DNA from: Eubacterium sp. AF22-8LB
GTDB lineage: Bacteria > Bacillota_I > Bacilli_A > Erysipelotrichales > Erysipelotrichaceae
Length of the DNA: 40,831 nucleotides
Reading direction: 5' to 3'
Assembly: GCF_003458715.1 (NCBI RefSeq)
Contig: NZ_QRVI01000021.1
Location: 1-40,831 of the forward strand
The number at the start of each line of letters is the position of its first letter. The stretch's first letter is position 1. Of this stretch, positions 39,209-40,831 are shown one piece after another. Below the pieces are notes generated by a model. The model searched no databases. It was not told where the DNA came from and worked only from the letters and a program-made list of their open reading frames with translations. The translations under genes were made by a program, and so were the position numbers.

Positions 39209-39712
39209 CTAATTTTCCTTTAAATTACAATGGAATGCCAATCTACTTTCTCCATTTTTTAAATAAATTGTTCCAACATGTTTAAACCCATGCTTTAACA
39301 TGAAATTTTGCATTGGTTTATTATCCATATGTGTATCCATACGAATATTATCAATTTTATTAGAACAATATTCGAGTATAATATCTGCCATATGTTTCTT
39401 TAATCCACGTGTTGCGATACGATGGATTACACCATATGGTTCATCATTTAACCATTCACCATCATAAATTATATTATAACAAGGATCAATACCACAATAA
39501 AAGACAAAACTAGCCTGAATTCCATCTTCATCTTCCAACACGTACATTTCATTTTTTTTAATATCTTCAGCTAAAAGATCTCTTGAAGGATAACCATTTT
39601 TCCATTGATTTGTATTTCCTGTAGAAATCATAAAATTTCTAGCTCTTTCATATATCTCTAATAATATAGGCATATCTTCTAGAGTTGCCTTGCGAATTAA
39701 TTTTCTTGCCAT
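39209..39712 (-). CDS. GNAT-family N-acetyltransferase
   Basis: The 167-residue protein starts at MARKLIRKATLED; the start is uncertain because GGATGG is distant. It has RKATLEDMPILLEIYERAR at the N terminus, the central strand IQASFVFYCGIDP, and the C-terminal MDTHMDNKPMQNFMLKHGFKHVG typical of GNAT acceptor and CoA folds. The usual R/Q-x-x-G-x-A motif is weak (HRIATRGLKKHMADIIL). Substrate unknown. It overlaps the end of the glycosyltransferase gene. Confidence 0.85.
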   Translation of the reverse strand: MARKLIRKATLEDMPILLEIYERARNFMISTGNTNQWKNGYPSRDLLAEDIKKNEMYVLEDEDGIQASFVFYCGIDPCYNIIYDGEWLNDEPYGVIHRIATRGLKKHMADIILEYCSNKIDNIRMDTHMDNKPMQNFMLKHGFKHVGTIYLKNGESRLAFHCNLKEN

Positions 39713-40629
39713 TTTAAAGACCATCCAAACTTAATACAAGCAATCAGACGCCACACAACATATCCGATTCGATAAAATATATTGATTTTAGACCAATCAA
39801 TGACAGCCGGCACATAGACTGGCTGATCCTTTCTAGAATAGAAGAATATTAGTGTATAAAGAATTACCATATCACTATTGTAGAAATTAATATCATAATA
39901 AAAATTTTCTTGTGGAAACCACTGATGTAAACAAAGCTCTTGATATTCATAAGCTGCACGCATTTCATATGCCTGTACAATATCCATATGATCTGTCAAA
40001 GAGCCAGGTCGTTTAACATAGTGATAGTAACAATTTGGTAAAATTGAAACACGATTTGCATTATAAATAGCTTTAAAAACCGTATAAGTATCCTCAAAGC
40101 CTTTCTTCTCATCTGGAAATTGTACATTTCTAAAGCAAGATGCAGCATATAGTTTTCCCCAAGGATAATTGTTAATACCTTTATTTTGACTTAAAGCACG
40201 TAATGCCGATAATGAATCCATTGTTTTTTTTCGCATGGGGCTTACAGGAATCGACAATCCTTTACATTCAATACGATATCCACAAGTGACAATGTCACTA
40301 TTTGTCGTAATAGCTTTTTCTATCATATTTTCTATCATATGAGGATGTAAATAATCGTCACTATCAACAAATAAATAATAATCACCCGTAGCTTTTTCTA
40401 AAGCCCGATTACGAGTAGTAGATATACCGGCATTGTCGTAACTAAAAACATGAATAAAATTATATTTTGAAGCATATAGGTTTGCGATATCTAATGATGA
40501 GTCTGTAGTTCCATCATTTATTATTATTATTTCAATGTCTTTGTATGTCTGTTGAATAATCGAATCCAGACATTTAGATAAATATTTTTCCACATTATAC
40601 ACTGGAATCAATACACTCACTTTATACAT
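39697..40629 (-). CDS. Glycosyltransferase family 2
   Basis: The 310-residue GT-A enzyme has VSVLIPVYNVEKYLSKCLDS at the N terminus, IIINDGTTDSS, the DxD-type FVDSDDYL near residue 92, and a C-terminal region with WRLIACIKFGW. It probably adds a sugar to a cell-surface polysaccharide, but acceptor and donor cannot be read. It is separate from the ribosomal block and directly downstream of an rRNA gene. Confidence 0.92.
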   Translation of the reverse strand: MYKVSVLIPVYNVEKYLSKCLDSIIQQTYKDIEIIIINDGTTDSSLDIANLYASKYNFIHVFSYDNAGISTTRNRALEKATGDYYLFVDSDDYLHPHMIENMIEKAITTNSDIVTCGYRIECKGLSIPVSPMRKKTMDSLSALRALSQNKGINNYPWGKLYAASCFRNVQFPDEKKGFEDTYTVFKAIYNANRVSILPNCYYHYVKRPGSLTDHMDIVQAYEMRAAYEYQELCLHQWFPQENFYYDINFYNSDMVILYTLIFFYSRKDQPVYVPAVIDWSKINIFYRIGYVVWRLIACIKFGWSLKWQEN

Positions 40630-40781
40630 GAATCAGCCTCCCTGCATGCCCTAAGTCAATACTACAAATAAAAAAATAACAAATTTATGCTTAAGAATCA
40701 ATAAATATTTATCTATTCATCAAACATAATGTTTCAGATATTCAATGAATAAATATAATTTAAAGACAATGTAAAAAAAAA

Positions 40782-40831
40782 GGACCCGGCAGCTAGCTAT
40801 CTTCGCAGGGGCAAGCCCAACTATTGTCGCC
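40782..40831 (-). rRNA. rrf: 5S rRNA, 3' end (cut by the window)
   Basis: On the minus strand ACAATAGTTGGGCTTGCCCC, then TGCGAAGATAGC and CTGCCGGGTCC, match the 3' half of bacterial 5S rRNA (GGUAGUUGGGG...CCCCUGUGAGAGUAGG). A run of T follows at once, which is the usual terminator. The rest of an rRNA operon probably lies to the right. The stretch 40630-40781 is A/T-rich without a gene. Confidence 0.85.

Overview
The window looks like a low-GC Bacillota chromosome, probably a gut Erysipelotrichia-type bacterium. That placement is an inference from the conserved gene order ffh-rpsP-khpA-rimM-trmD-rplS-lepB-rbgA-rnhB-dprA-topA-trmFO-xerC-rpsB-tsf and from codon usage; no 16S sequence is present. 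Nearly the whole housekeeping block lies on the minus strand, from the 3' end of a 5S rRNA at the right edge to tsf at about 6.9 kb.

Left region (1-6.9 kb): a CMD/cupin protein with an aldo/keto reductase; a broken Tn916-type integrase (scar of an older element); a tyrosine phosphatase coupled to a PHP phosphatase; a Crp/Fnr regulator divergent from a 4Fe-4S protein across a perfect 14-bp palindrome; and an ISL3-type insertion sequence beside tsf.

Central region (13,324-32,611): a 19.3-kb Tn7-like transposon has split dprA. Both dprA halves are readable and rejoin exactly across the duplicated ATAA. Imperfect terminal inverted repeats begin TG, and each end carries several degenerate copies of a transposase-site-like motif. 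The transposition operon is tnsA, a TnsB fused to a TniQ-like zinc region, a separate TniQ, and a run of tandem zinc-binding modules. No TnsC ATPase is visible. The last two reading frames are separated only at an A8 run, so they may form one long protein by slippage, or be one broken gene.

The cargo is a complete diversity-generating retroelement (DGR): a signal-peptide-bearing target protein with a C-terminal variable repeat (VR), Avd, a template repeat (TR) and a reverse transcriptase (RT). TR and VR are 99 bp each and differ at 9 positions, every one an adenine in the TR. A cruciform adjoins the VR. Upstream in the same direction are genes for small secreted or membrane-anchored proteins. 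The DGR and surface-gene block is bracketed by direct repeats of about 0.5 kb containing symE-like genes; there are three symE-like copies in the element, one with its ATG changed to ACG. Other cargo: a resolvase-like protein without the catalytic serine motif, a ribbon-helix-helix protein, a lipoprotein, an XRE antitoxin with a decayed toxin, and a recurring palindrome GATGGCAGTACTGCCATC.

Working together (inference): the Tns/TniQ proteins move the island, possibly into a dprA attachment site read by the zinc-module array, and the island gives its host a self-diversifying surface-exposed ligand-binding protein.
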